Position numbers and translations under genes: made by a program | Origin: Paenibacillus vietnamensis | Lineage (GTDB): Bacteria; Bacillota; Bacilli; Paenibacillales; Paenibacillaceae | Length of the DNA stretch: 64,000 nt | Direction of reading: 5' to 3' | NCBI RefSeq assembly: GCF_020169515.1 | Contig: NZ_JAHMHW010000005.1 | Location: 1-64,000, forward strand | Shown here: positions 1 to 10,000 of the stretch, one piece after another | How the letters are laid out: each line of letters begins with the position of its first letter | Position numbering within the stretch: the stretch's first letter is position 1 | Notes under the pieces: generated by a model | What the model was told of the DNA's origin: nothing | The model's input: only the letters and a program-made list of their open reading frames with translations | Databases searched by the model: none

Positions 1-452
1 CCGCACGTCCGGATCTGAGAGAGGCCTATGCGCATGCGCATAGGCCTACTCGATTTATTGAGCAGATCGCGCGGACTGCTGCTTGTTCCGCTTCTTATTC
101 TGCGGACTTCTTCTTAATCTAATGGACAACAATGACTTTTAGACAGCCTATTGTGCGACGTTACCATTCTAAAGGTCATCCTGGCAGCTAAGAGCAAATA
201 AACTAGAAAAACGATGCTTCAATACCGCCTATGCTTCTCCTTTGACCGTTAGCTGCCCATACTTGTGTGTAGATCATCCTAAGAGACGATGATGTCCGTT
301 ACCCGACAAGCTCCATACCGTCCGTTACCAGCCAAGTCCCATACGAGACCAGTCCGTTACGAATCAAGTCCAAATGTAGTAGGTGTGCAGATTCCCGTTT
401 TTTGGCTGCTCCGACAAAGGCCTTGCCTCGGCGTCGAGCGATAGAGAAATAG
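1..452. other. intergenic stretch with short repeated motifs, no gene
   Basis: No reading frame with a ribosome site is convincing here. The stretch holds a perfect 26 bp palindrome (listed separately). A segment around 119-260 begins TAATGGACA and weakly resembles the dispersed repeat at 21718 and 29661. Between about 290 and 370 a GTCCGTTAC motif recurs three times, each followed by a CAAGTCC/CAAGCTCC-like tail, so this part looks like short degenerate tandem repeats. Confidence 0.5.
22..47. repeat. perfect 26 bp palindrome
   Basis: The sequence from AGGCCTATG to CATAGGCCT reads identically on both strands across all 26 bases, with GCGCATGCGC at its centre. It could be a protein-binding site or a cruciform/hairpin. 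There is no following T tract, so it is not a typical terminator. The gene it might serve lies to the left, outside the window. Confidence 0.85.
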
Positions 453-487
453 AAAGAAGCCTGCTCCGCCAGGAACAGGCTTCTTTC
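453..487 (-). terminator. terminator of the GH42 gene
   Basis: The arms AAGAAGCCTG and CAGGCTTCTT flank a short loop 19 bases past the stop codon of the minus-strand beta-galactosidase. Read on the minus strand the stem ends in TTCTTTCTA. This is a fair Rho-independent terminator. Confidence 0.7.
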
Positions 488-505
488 CAGTTCGTATGGT
501 TCTGC

Positions 506-2557
506 TTACTTCAGCTTCACGATCCACACATCGCGGCCCGCGAGCTCCGCTTTGCCGCCCGTCAGCGCGCGTCCGCTGATCAGTTCGGTGCCGGAACGTT
601 CGCCAAGATCGACCGCTGCCGCTTCCGCGTTGTGGTTAAGCACGAACAAGTAATCTTGGCCGTCTTTGGTCCGCAGCGTCGTTTCCACACCTTCCGGCGC
701 CGCGGGAACGAGAGGGGCAATGCCGCGGGAGGAGCACAGCTGCGGCAGCCAATCCTGCAAGAATGCCGCTTCCGGGCTTGTCGCCAAATACCAGGCTTCG
801 CCTGCTCCGAACTTGTTGACGGTAAGCGCCGGCATGCCGCTATAAAAATCGTCGCCGTACACCGCCTTCACCTCGGCTCCTTCGGAGTGGATCAGGTCGC
901 AAAGCATGCCGCATTCGTATTCCGCTTTCAAGCCGGGAGCGCCGCCCTGTACGACAATCCGGTTGCGCTGGCTCGGAAGCAAGGCGTCGATTTCTTCCGC
1001 CCAGATGCCGAGAAGCTTGCGCAGCTCGCCGGGATATCCGCCCGTCTTAACCAGGTCGTTCTCGTTAACGATACCGCTGAAGAAGGTCGAGATCAGCGTA
1101 CCGCCGGCATGAACGTATTGCTCCAGTTTGTCCGCTGCGCCTTGCTTCACCATATACATAACAGGAGCGATGACGAGGTCGTAGCCGCCGAGATCGGCTT
1201 CCACACTTACGACGTCCGCGGCGATGCCCGCACGGTAAAGCGCATCGTAGAATTTGTGCGCTTCGTCGACATAACGGAGAGCGATCGTCGGACCGCTGGA
1301 CATTTCAACCGCCCACCAGTTTTCCCAGTCGAACACAATCGCGACTTTGGCCTTCACCCGGGCATCCAGAAGCGTATCGCCGAGCTTTTCGAGCTCCGCG
1401 CCGAGCTGAGCGCATTCGCGGAATACGCGGGTATGCTCGTGGCCGACGTGCTCGATGACGGCTCCGTGATATTTTTCGCAGGCCCCGATCGAACGGCGCA
1501 GCTGGAAGAATAAGATTGTATCTGCCCCCCTCGCCACCGCCTGGTAGCTCCACAGCCGCATAACGCCAGGGCGCTTGAGCGAGTTGTAAGGCTGCCAGTT
1601 TTGCTGGCTCGGGGTCTGCTCCATCAGCATGAACGGCTGACCGTCTTTCAAGCCGCGCATCAGATCATGCATCATGCCCGTGTAGCTGTGAGGCGTATCG
1701 AAGCGGGGATAGTTGTCCCATGACACGACGTCCATGTGCTTCGCCCATTTATGGTAGTCGAGCTTTTTGAAGGCGCCCATCAGGTTCGTGGTGACGGGAA
1801 TGTCCGGCGTATGCTTTTTGACCGCTTCATATTCAAGCTTGTAGCACTCGAGCAGGCTGTCGGAATGGAAGCGCATATAGTCAAGGGAAATGCCCTGGAA
1901 GTTCGTCTCCGTCCGCCCGTTCGCGCCGATCCATTCCTCGCTGAGCCCGCTTGGCAGAACGATGTCTTCCCAATCGTGAAACGTATGGCCCCAGAAGGCG
2001 GTATTCCAGGCGCGGTTTAACTGCTCCAGCGTGCCGTAACGCGCTTTGGCCCATTCGCGGAAAGCCGCTTCGCAGTAATCGCAGTAGCAATTGCCTGCGC
2101 CGCCGTATTCGTTGTTGATATGCCAGATGAGAAGAGCCGGATGGTTCTTGTAGCGCTCCGCCAGCTTCTCCGCCATTCTCACCGCATATTTGCGGTAAGT
2201 CGGACTGTTCGGGCAGGAGTTGTGGCGCCCTCCGAACTTGCGCTTGCGCCCGTGGAAGTCGACTTGAAGCACGTCGGGATATTTGCGGGCCATCCAGGCG
2301 GGATGGCCCGCCGTGCTTGTCGCCAGACAGACGCCGACGCCGTCCGCGTGCAGCTTGTCCATCATTTCGTCGAGCCAGCCGAAATCGTAGGTTTCCTCGT
2401 CAGGCTGATTTTTCGCCCATGAGAATACATTAAGCGTCGTCACGTCAATGCCCGCAAGCTTGAACAAACGCAAATCCTCTTCCCAAATCTCTTTCTCCCA
2501 TTGATCGGGATTGTAATCGCCGCCGTACCATATCTTCGGTTTGTTTGCGTTAATCAT
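506..2557 (-). CDS. GH42 beta-galactosidase
   Basis: Predicted cytoplasmic beta-galactosidase that releases terminal galactose from oligosaccharides. The 683 residues match the usual GH42 length of about 650-700, and there is no signal peptide. The N-terminal TIM barrel carries the acid/base glutamate in IWHINNEYGG (E150) and the nucleophile in LMEQTPSQQNW (E313). Four cysteines (C115, C157, C159, C162) match the zinc site of trimeric GH42 enzymes. A trimerisation domain and a small C-terminal beta domain follow. The ATG is preceded by GGAGGAC at good spacing. The gene is divergent from an AraC regulator 118 bp away, which is the likely controller. Family assignment is firm; the natural substrate is not visible from sequence. 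Confidence 0.95.
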   Translation of the reverse strand: MINANKPKIWYGGDYNPDQWEKEIWEEDLRLFKLAGIDVTTLNVFSWAKNQPDEETYDFGWLDEMMDKLHADGVGVCLATSTAGHPAWMARKYPDVLQVDFHGRKRKFGGRHNSCPNSPTYRKYAVRMAEKLAERYKNHPALLIWHINNEYGGAGNCYCDYCEAAFREWAKARYGTLEQLNRAWNTAFWGHTFHDWEDIVLPSGLSEEWIGANGRTETNFQGISLDYMRFHSDSLLECYKLEYEAVKKHTPDIPVTTNLMGAFKKLDYHKWAKHMDVVSWDNYPRFDTPHSYTGMMHDLMRGLKDGQPFMLMEQTPSQQNWQPYNSLKRPGVMRLWSYQAVARGADTILFFQLRRSIGACEKYHGAVIEHVGHEHTRVFRECAQLGAELEKLGDTLLDARVKAKVAIVFDWENWWAVEMSSGPTIALRYVDEAHKFYDALYRAGIAADVVSVEADLGGYDLVIAPVMYMVKQGAADKLEQYVHAGGTLISTFFSGIVNENDLVKTGGYPGELRKLLGIWAEEIDALLPSQRNRIVVQGGAPGLKAEYECGMLCDLIHSEGAEVKAVYGDDFYSGMPALTVNKFGAGEAWYLATSPEAAFLQDWLPQLCSSRGIAPLVPAAPEGVETTLRTKDGQDYLFVLNHNAEAAAVDLGERSGTELISGRALTGGKAELAGRDVWIVKLK

Positions 2558-2674
2558 GTTGTCCTCCTCGTTCCATATGATAAAATCGCATTATATACCT
2601 ATATTTTATGACTTAAGTTTGCTTGATCCTATATAAAATAACCGAATTCACATATAAGAATATGGAGGTTTGTT
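2558..2674. promoter_or_regulatory. divergent promoter region, GH42 / AraC regulator
   Basis: This AT-rich 117 bp region between divergent starts holds both promoters. A TATAAAAT-like -10 with TTGATC upstream faces the regulator, and GGAGG at 2664-2668 serves its ATG at 2675. I cannot place the regulator's operator with confidence. Confidence 0.5.
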
Positions 2675-3532
2675 ATGATGCGACGAATCGTTCCCGCCCT
2701 CCCGGCGGAGATGCTTCCCCTGCAGCTGGAGACGATCGGAATGAATCCCGATCAGGAGACGTTGGAGCGGCCATGCGGCTATCCTTATTTCCACTGGCTT
2801 CAGACGCTGGAAGGAGAAGGAGAGCTGTCGGCGAACGGCCAAACCTGGAAAATAACGGAGCGGTCCGGTTTTCTTCTGGCGCCGGGGACGCCGCACCGGT
2901 ATGAGGCGAAAAGCGGTCGGTGGCGGACCGGTTATATTACCTTTTTGGGGAGCATGGCCGCAAGCTTCGTACAGTCGCTTGGCTGGAACACGGCCGAACG
3001 CTTTCAATGGGAAACCGGCAGCGGCCGGATACCCGATCAGCTGGAAGCGATGCTGGCGTCCGCCGAGTCCGGCGGCGATCCGTCGGGCTGGCAGTCTTCG
3101 GCGGATTTGTACCGGTTTCTGACGCTGCTCCGGACCGATGCCCGCACGGACAACCGGCCGTCCATGTCGAAACGGCTGGAGCGGCTTCAAGGTCTGCTGG
3201 ACTGGCTTGAAACGGAATTCGCGAGCCCGGAGATCGGACTGGCGGAGATGGCGTCGCAGCTCGGCATCGGCGAGCGTCAGCTGAACGAAAGATTCCGCGA
3301 GCTGTTCGGCCAGACGGCATACGCTTATTTGATTCAGCTGCGGCTCCGCAAGGCGAAAGAGTGGCTTCCTTCCCGGCCGGATTGGACCGTTCGCCGCATC
3401 GGGGAGGCGGTCGGATTCCGCGATGCGAGTCATTTTGTGGCCACGTTCCGCCAGAAGGAAGGCATGACGCCGGACTATTACCGGAAGCTGCATGGCACCG
3501 GAGCCGGAACGGGTTCCGAGCGCCAGCCGTGA
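2675..3532 (+). CDS. AraC-family transcriptional regulator
   Basis: A 285-residue one-component regulator. The N-terminal half (about 1-150) is a cupin-like sugar-sensing domain, with a typical metal-free AraC core around APGTPHRYE. The C-terminal hundred residues carry two helix-turn-helix motifs, the second ending in VGFRDASHFVATFRQKEG followed by TPDYYRK, the family signature. GGAGG lies 7 bases before the ATG. It is divergent from the GH42 gene and upstream of the first lyase gene, so it probably controls one or both. The effector is unknown. Confidence 0.9.
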   Translation: MMRRIVPALPAEMLPLQLETIGMNPDQETLERPCGYPYFHWLQTLEGEGELSANGQTWKITERSGFLLAPGTPHRYEAKSGRWRTGYITFLGSMAASFVQSLGWNTAERFQWETGSGRIPDQLEAMLASAESGGDPSGWQSSADLYRFLTLLRTDARTDNRPSMSKRLERLQGLLDWLETEFASPEIGLAEMASQLGIGERQLNERFRELFGQTAYAYLIQLRLRKAKEWLPSRPDWTVRRIGEAVGFRDASHFVATFRQKEGMTPDYYRKLHGTGAGTGSERQP

Positions 3533-3548
3533 AATTGAATTTTGGGGT

Positions 3549-3660
3549 AATCGTTAAGATTTGATGCTTGCCCGGAACCGGATCCCGACCCAATCTTTAA
3601 AATTCCGTCCTTACTCCTCTCGGACGAACATGTGAAAATAGAGCAAACAACGAAAGAGAG
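3549..3660 (+). promoter_or_regulatory. conserved leader block of lyase gene 1
   Basis: This region matches the one before the second lyase gene (11953-12030). Both have AATCNTTAAAATTCCGT, then a CTTA...TCC...CGGA segment, then TGTGAAAATAGAGCAA, ending a few bases before the ribosome site. An AATCGTT-type motif occurs twice in each block (here at 3549 and, as AATCTTT, at 3592). The TGTGAAAAT stretch could be an extended -10. I read the block as a shared promoter and operator. Confidence 0.6.
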
Positions 3661-3671
3661 AAGGGTAAGAG

Positions 3672-6600
3672 ATGGCATTTGCATCTGCGGAAAGAGAGAA
3701 GCTGCAGGCTTTAGTGAGCCGGGCGGAGGAACTGATCGGGGCGAAAGACCGGTACTTCACCGACGGAGCCAGGCTTGCATTGTCAGACATGATTCAAGCG
3801 GCACAAAAAGCTTTAAAGGGCGAGGACCGTCTGCCATTCGTGCGAAATCGCGAGTTTTGCGTTCCCCGCGAGGAGGAGACGATCCGATTTGCGGCCAAGC
3901 GGTTTACGATGGTGCCTCCATTTGCGGAAGAGCACAGCGTCTATACGCATTATGGCTTGGAGCCTGCGCTGGAGTGGTTTGAAAAGCAGGACATGTTTTA
4001 CGGAGGCAAGGAGACGCTCCCTCTCAAAGCGGATTCGGCGCGGAATAAAACGAAGGAGCTGCTGGGGGAGGCCGGGCCGGGAGAGGCAGCCGGATGCTTC
4101 GGCGAAGAGGCCTTCAACAAGCTAAAGGCTTCGTTAAATGATCTGGAGACGGCGATGGACCGTTTCAGCCCGGAGCATTCCGGAGAGGAGCTGGCTGCCG
4201 CAATCGTAGATTGCTTTAACCGGATCCGCGAATGCCGCCACTCCCGCGTGCTCCGGACGGATGCAGATTCCGCCGCTTCCTTGTATTTGACCCGGGAAGG
4301 GCTGGACCGGGTGAAAGACGTGATCGCATCGGATCCGCTTATCCGGCAGCAGTACGATGAGATCGTCCGTATTTCCGGCCTCTACAGTCCGGAGTATCTC
4401 GAGAAAGCCGTTACCATGATCATGGAGGGAAAAGCCGGATACAGCGAGCTGAACCGTCATTTCTATCTGTGGAGCTCTACGGACAAAATTGCGAATTTCA
4501 AGGCGCCGGAGCAAGCGGTCAAGGCTGTCCTCTCCTTTGTGCTTCCATCGGAGGAAAATGAGGAGGAGGGCCTGGGACACGTCTGGATCGATAACCTGGA
4601 GATTTTGTCGGCAAACGGGGGCAGCCTCGACATTCGGAATGCCGGCTTCGATGAGGGGGACGCCGGACCCCGTTATTGGATACCGGAGGTGCGCAAAGGC
4701 AGCCCCGTTATGAAATGGGAGGATCAATATCCCTATTGCGGCGGAGGCGACCGGGACCGGATCGAGCCGGCCAACCCTTCATCCCAAGTCGCGCCTCGAT
4801 ACAAGGACGGCGTCTCCAGGCATTCCCTCTATCTTTGCAACCCTACCGGGGAAGACGAAGGAGCCTGGACATATGGCGAACCGTTTGAGGTAGAGGGCGG
4901 AGCCGGATATACGTTAACGTTCGAAGCCAAGCTTGACGGCAAGCTGAAGACGGGACTGAAAACCGTCATCACCTTTCTGGATGAAGCGGGGCAGCCGGCC
5001 GGCAAATACGAATATGTGTTTAACCGGAAGTCTTCCATCCCGGGCGGCCGCTTCCAGCTGGCGATGCAATGCGATGCGATTCAATACGCCATGACGGGGG
5101 AGGTTGAGCTTGCACGGAAGGTCAAGCATGCCTTGTTGTACATCCTTCATGATTTCTGTCAAGGCGCCGAGCACTGGCTCGTTACCAATCTGCGTCCGGA
5201 GGGAAGCGACAGCTATGGAGCGGTTCAGGGCGGAAGGCTGCTCAGCAGCGCGGCGGTCAGCTATTCCTTCATCAAGGAAGCCGGGGTTTTCTCCGGGGAG
5301 GAGAAGGAGCGCTTCTACGGGCTCGTCGATTATCTGCTTCGCTATATGCTGGACCTTCGGGACCGGACCGAGTGGACGCCTTACGAAGCGCAGCAGGGCT
5401 GCAGCAACTGGCAGACCGATATGTGCGCCGGAACCGGTCTCATGATGATGGTGCTGACCGATTTCCCTCACCGGCATACCTGGCTGTATAACGCGAACGC
5501 GGTCCTGAAGGCCCAGCTGGAGCTGAACGTGAACCCGGATTGTTCGTGGCCGGAATCGATCCGGTACCATCATGCCGCTCTGGAACGATTTGCCGGATAC
5601 GCAAAGGTTTTGCACAACGTTTTCGGGGAAAATTGGTTCGAAACGACGCCGCTGGCGCGGATGTTCGGATACAGTATCGAGATGCAGACACCGGGCTGCG
5701 GCTACTTCTCGGGGCGGATCGGAACGCCTCCATTCGGCGACCATGCGCTAGGCGGAGGCGGGGAATTCGGCAGCTTCGCGACCTATTTGGCGGATATTGC
5801 CGCAGTGGACCGCGATCTGGCGGACCGGATGTACCCTACCTGGGCGGCGGCAGGCAAACCGTTTAAAAAGCTGTGGGGGGAAGGCATCGTCCTGGAAAAT
5901 ATTTTGGGCCAAGGCGACAATTACGTGCCTTCAAAACCGTTGAAGCTGGGCTCGACGGACCGTTTCCCCCAAGCCGGTATTTATATTTTCCGCAAGTCCT
6001 TCGGCAGTCCGGACCAAAGCTACTTCGCCATTATGTCCAGTCCCGAGCCTGTCGCTCACGGGCATCTGGACCAGGGCTCCTTCATCTTATACAAAAACTC
6101 CGTCCCTCTCGTCATGGATTCGGGGATTGAAGGTTACTTTGACAGCAGCACCAGCTGGCATATCAGCTCCTATTCCCATGCCTGCCTGCAGTTTGCGACC
6201 AGGCGGAGCGTCATTCCCGCGGACCAGGCAGGCGCTATTAATTTATCCGCGGGAACGTACAGCCTGGAGCGGGGCTGGGTGGACGTGCCCCGGACAAGCC
6301 GGGTACTGGACGTAAAGCTGGGCGATTCCGTGGAGAGCATTACGATCGAGATCCTGAATCCGGAAGGGAAGGGCCGGCATATCCGGCATGTCTCGTATGT
6401 CAAGGAGCCGGATCTCTACGTGATCCGGGATACGGTGGAGGATTTTGAAGGACCGGTTCAATTTTCGCTGCCCGTGGCAGCCAGGCATACCGTTATCGAC
6501 GGGAGCGGCGTCTATTCGGAAGGCGTGTACGGGGTGGATCTGGAAACGGTGTTTCTGAGTCCGGTACGATCGATCCGGCTGGAGAAAGGACGATCCACGC

Positions 6601-6839
6601 CATTTTTCGAGAGCGGGCATCAGGGCGTCTCTATGATGGACTATATCCGGACCGTCGCCGATGCGAAGGATGGGTTTCTAACCGTTCTGTATCCGAAGGA
6701 GCATGGAAAGCCAAAGCTTCACATGATCGCCCGGCAGAATGGAGCGGTATCGCTTCAAGCAGAGAACGTTTCACTTCGGCTGGAGACAGCTGAGGAGCAT
6801 TATGGTGTAAAGCTGTTTAATGAAGAATATGACAAGTAG
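3672..6839 (+). CDS. large cytoplasmic heparinase II/III-family lyase-like protein
   Basis: A 1055-residue protein without a signal peptide. Residues 1-250 are helical. About 250-470 look like an inserted beta-sandwich (carbohydrate-binding-like, with VWIDNLEIL typical of such modules). About 480-750 form an alpha/alpha toroid rich in W, Y and H. The C-terminal part has the heparinase II/III hallmark AHGHLDQGSFILYK (His near residue 796) followed by DSG. These families cleave uronic-acid-containing polysaccharides by beta-elimination. The lack of export signal suggests action on imported oligosaccharides. The start is set by GAGAGAAGGG just upstream. It shares a leader with the lyase at 12054. 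The exact PL family and substrate are unknown. Confidence 0.75.
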   Translation: MAFASAEREKLQALVSRAEELIGAKDRYFTDGARLALSDMIQAAQKALKGEDRLPFVRNREFCVPREEETIRFAAKRFTMVPPFAEEHSVYTHYGLEPALEWFEKQDMFYGGKETLPLKADSARNKTKELLGEAGPGEAAGCFGEEAFNKLKASLNDLETAMDRFSPEHSGEELAAAIVDCFNRIRECRHSRVLRTDADSAASLYLTREGLDRVKDVIASDPLIRQQYDEIVRISGLYSPEYLEKAVTMIMEGKAGYSELNRHFYLWSSTDKIANFKAPEQAVKAVLSFVLPSEENEEEGLGHVWIDNLEILSANGGSLDIRNAGFDEGDAGPRYWIPEVRKGSPVMKWEDQYPYCGGGDRDRIEPANPSSQVAPRYKDGVSRHSLYLCNPTGEDEGAWTYGEPFEVEGGAGYTLTFEAKLDGKLKTGLKTVITFLDEAGQPAGKYEYVFNRKSSIPGGRFQLAMQCDAIQYAMTGEVELARKVKHALLYILHDFCQGAEHWLVTNLRPEGSDSYGAVQGGRLLSSAAVSYSFIKEAGVFSGEEKERFYGLVDYLLRYMLDLRDRTEWTPYEAQQGCSNWQTDMCAGTGLMMMVLTDFPHRHTWLYNANAVLKAQLELNVNPDCSWPESIRYHHAALERFAGYAKVLHNVFGENWFETTPLARMFGYSIEMQTPGCGYFSGRIGTPPFGDHALGGGGEFGSFATYLADIAAVDRDLADRMYPTWAAAGKPFKKLWGEGIVLENILGQGDNYVPSKPLKLGSTDRFPQAGIYIFRKSFGSPDQSYFAIMSSPEPVAHGHLDQGSFILYKNSVPLVMDSGIEGYFDSSTSWHISSYSHACLQFATRRSVIPADQAGAINLSAGTYSLERGWVDVPRTSRVLDVKLGDSVESITIEILNPEGKGRHIRHVSYVKEPDLYVIRDTVEDFEGPVQFSLPVAARHTVIDGSGVYSEGVYGVDLETVFLSPVRSIRLEKGRSTPFFESGHQGVSMMDYIRTVADAKDGFLTVLYPKEHGKPKLHMIARQNGAVSLQAENVSLRLETAEEHYGVKLFNEEYDK

Positions 6840-7036
6840 GGGACGATACAGGGGCGCGAATCACTCGCGTCCCTGAAGCAAATCGACGAGTTCCTTGCGG
6901 TGAAGTAGTCCCGCAGGAGTCTGGCGGGCTTCTATCGCTGCAGATCGGTAAATGCCTTAAAAAACCTGCGGTTATAACTTAAAAAAAGTACATTATCAGA
7001 CATTTCCTCCCATGTTATTCTGATTATCAGCATTGT

Positions 7037-7051
7037 ATGTAAACGCATTCA
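7037..7051 (+). promoter_or_regulatory. cre-like site (CcpA)
   Basis: ATGTAAACGCATTCA fits the catabolite-responsive element WTGNAANCGNWNNCW at every fixed position. It lies 32 bp before the start of the secreted 1601-residue protein, so glucose repression of that gene through CcpA is plausible. Confidence 0.65.
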
Positions 7052-7082
7052 ATTCAAAACGATTAGGAGGTAAGGAATTCAG

Positions 7083-10000
7083 ATGAACAGGTTCAGGCTT
7101 GTGAAGCAAATCCTCACTGTTATTCTTGTCGCTGCAATTGCAATGCCGATGATAGGGGCGGCAGATTACAGTAAAGTTATGGCTAAGGAGAAGCAATCGA
7201 CAAATGGCTTATTAGACAAAATGATTTTCGGCGACCCGGATTCGGAGCAGGCACACCGGTTCAAAGGCGACTTCACAAACGTAATCGACGGGGCGCTCGG
7301 CGAATCCGCACGGGCAGCGCTTCCCCGCACTCCGCCCGATATTCAGGGCGGAGAAATGACTTTCACTATGAAAGTCGATCCGGTTGCCCAAAACTATTTC
7401 ACGGCTAAATTTTGGGGTAGCGATGCGTCAAGCTACAGAACGATGGTGTATATTAACGGCGAGCAGATCGGTTACCGGCGCACCGGGGACTATCAGCCGC
7501 TTGAGCTCGGCACAGGCAATGCTTTGCCGAATCGATTCTATTACAGTACGACATTGCTTCCGCTGGAGCATACTTACGGGCACGACACGGTGGAAATTTC
7601 GTTAAGGACATACAGCGGAAACTTCGGAGATACCGTAAGCCAGCCCGCCAGAGGCTATTACAAAGCTTACACGCATACCGAAGCTAATTTGGATGTATCC
7701 GGCGAGGTTCAGGGCTCCAAGCTTGAGGAAGGGAAATCTTATCTAAGAGACGATCTGACGGACGATGAGAAGCAGACGATGGTCGACCAATATCTATTAA
7801 ACATGGTCAATACGTTCAATTCGTATTCCGCTCTAATAGACGGCAGCCCCAATGCCAAACTATCAATTGAACGGTATAAGGACGATCTGAAGTTTTATGC
7901 GAGCGCACTCCATTATGACTGGTCTCCCGCCAAGACGGCCGAAGAGAAAAGGGCGGCGCTGGGACGTATTTTCAAAGTGATCGACAACCATGTCAAGGAT
8001 TATTACGGCAATATCAGACTGGTGACAAGGGGCGGCCATCAAGGCGACTGGGGCGGCTATTACGGCGCTTTGGGCGAATCGCTGTATCTTGTCGAACAAC
8101 TCATCAAGGATGACGGCATCTACGGAGAAGAGGCGTTCGACGCATTTCTCGATGAGCCGTTTGTAACCGGAACCGCCGACGGGCTGTACTCTCTTGCGGG
8201 AGTAGACTGGAACGGAGGGGAATTATCCCGCCGGGAAGCATGGGAGCGTGTGCTGAAAGCGAATTTTGACTTTGCCCGTTCCAGACTGTCTTACATTTAT
8301 AATCAAGTGGTGTATACGTACGAAGGCGCATGGGAAGCGCACGAAGGACTGCGCATCATCGGCTCTCCGTTCTTCGAAGGCAAGGAGCGCAGCCACCGGA
8401 TGCTTCTTGAAGCATTAGGGGGACAGCCGTTCCTCGGAGAAGAAGTGCTGGTCGGCCCGAACGGCGAAGAACTGGATTTGTACCATTCCTTGTTCTATCA
8501 TGACCAGACGGCCAGATTTACGGAAGATTATTTGCAAATTGTCGCTAAGGGACTTGCGAAGAGCAAGCTGGATGCGAACGGGAACGTCGTCAGGCGGCTG
8601 CCGTACGGCGAGCATTACACCGGCCTGACGGAAGCGGGACAAACAAGGGAAAACGGATATGTCTCCAATTACGGCGAGGCGGCAAACTACCTTTTGAAGT
8701 ACTTCTACAAAACGTTAAACCACCCCGGCGATGAGGCATTGAACGATGAGATCCTGAAGCTGGCGTTGAAAAACATGCATGCCCGCGGGTTCGCCCGGTA
8801 CACGAGTGTGGATGATGGCGGGAAACGGATTATGAGAGCGGAACAAGTTACGGATGAGCGGAACACGGCTTTTCCCGGATTCTACGCGTATGGTGCGAGA
8901 ACTTCAACCGGAATGGCGCTGCAGTACGCTTCCCTGGAAATGGAGATGGTTCATAACGAGCAAAAGTACAGCGGCCCGGAATGGGAGGAGTACTGGCGGT
9001 ATGCGAAGGAAGCGGTCGGTTTCGCGCAGCAGCAGCTTGCAGATCATCAACTGTTCAATTTCACCTTCGGAACAAGAGGGACGAATAGCGGCGAGGATTA
9101 CCATCTGGCGAAGACGTATAAGTACATCACGGAAACACGCGACGATTACGACCGGTTTGACAGCGTAGCGGCGGGCGTCGTACTTCCGCAGACGGATTTC
9201 GATTATTATTCGGAAAATGAAATTGCGGAGCTTGGCGTAAACCCGGCCGACTACGAACAGTTTGCCTGGGCGGACGTCGACAATATGTTCATTTCGCTGC
9301 GGGACGGCGATTTCAGAATGTTCGGCAACCTGAACGAGCTCAATAAAGGGTACAGCTCAAACGGCAGGCTGCACGTACTTGGCGAAAATTACGACCATAT
9401 CGTCCAGATCGCGACCGACGGCAAATACCAATACCAGGACTATTGGATTCGCATGGACAATATCGACATGATTTTCTTCGAAGACCAGTTGACGAACGGC
9501 GCCACAGCGCCGCAAGCGATGGCGGGTGAAATCATACCGATTACGTATCAGCCCGGAGTCGGCAAGACCGACCGCGATAATTTTGAAGCGGATACTCCTT
9601 ATGCCGGTTATCCGGATTTGCTGACGGCCAGGTATGGCCAATATTTTATCGTGTTTAACACGACCCGCGGAGTATATGGAAACGAACAATCCTTTGATGT
9701 CACCATCCCGTCGGATTATAAAGAAAAAACGGTGCTTGATCTCGTATCGGGCAAGCAGCTTCCGGTATCGCCAAAAGGAAAAGTGACCATACCGCCAAAA
9801 ACCGCGATGGTATTGAAATTGACGACCGGGTTCGATGGGGAAAAAGGGCCGGATATCGTTGATTTTACAAGTGCATTGGCTGGCAACGATTATGCGGGCA
9901 TTACCTGGAAGACGACTCCTGGCGCACAATCCTACGAAATTACCCGATCCGAAACGGAAAACGGCAAGTACAAGGTTATTGCCAAAGGGGTAAAAGGCAA

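Noticed and set aside
383..1513. 376-codon plus-strand frame opposite the GH42 gene
   Set aside because: Shadow of the beta-galactosidase; no start signal and no family resemblance.
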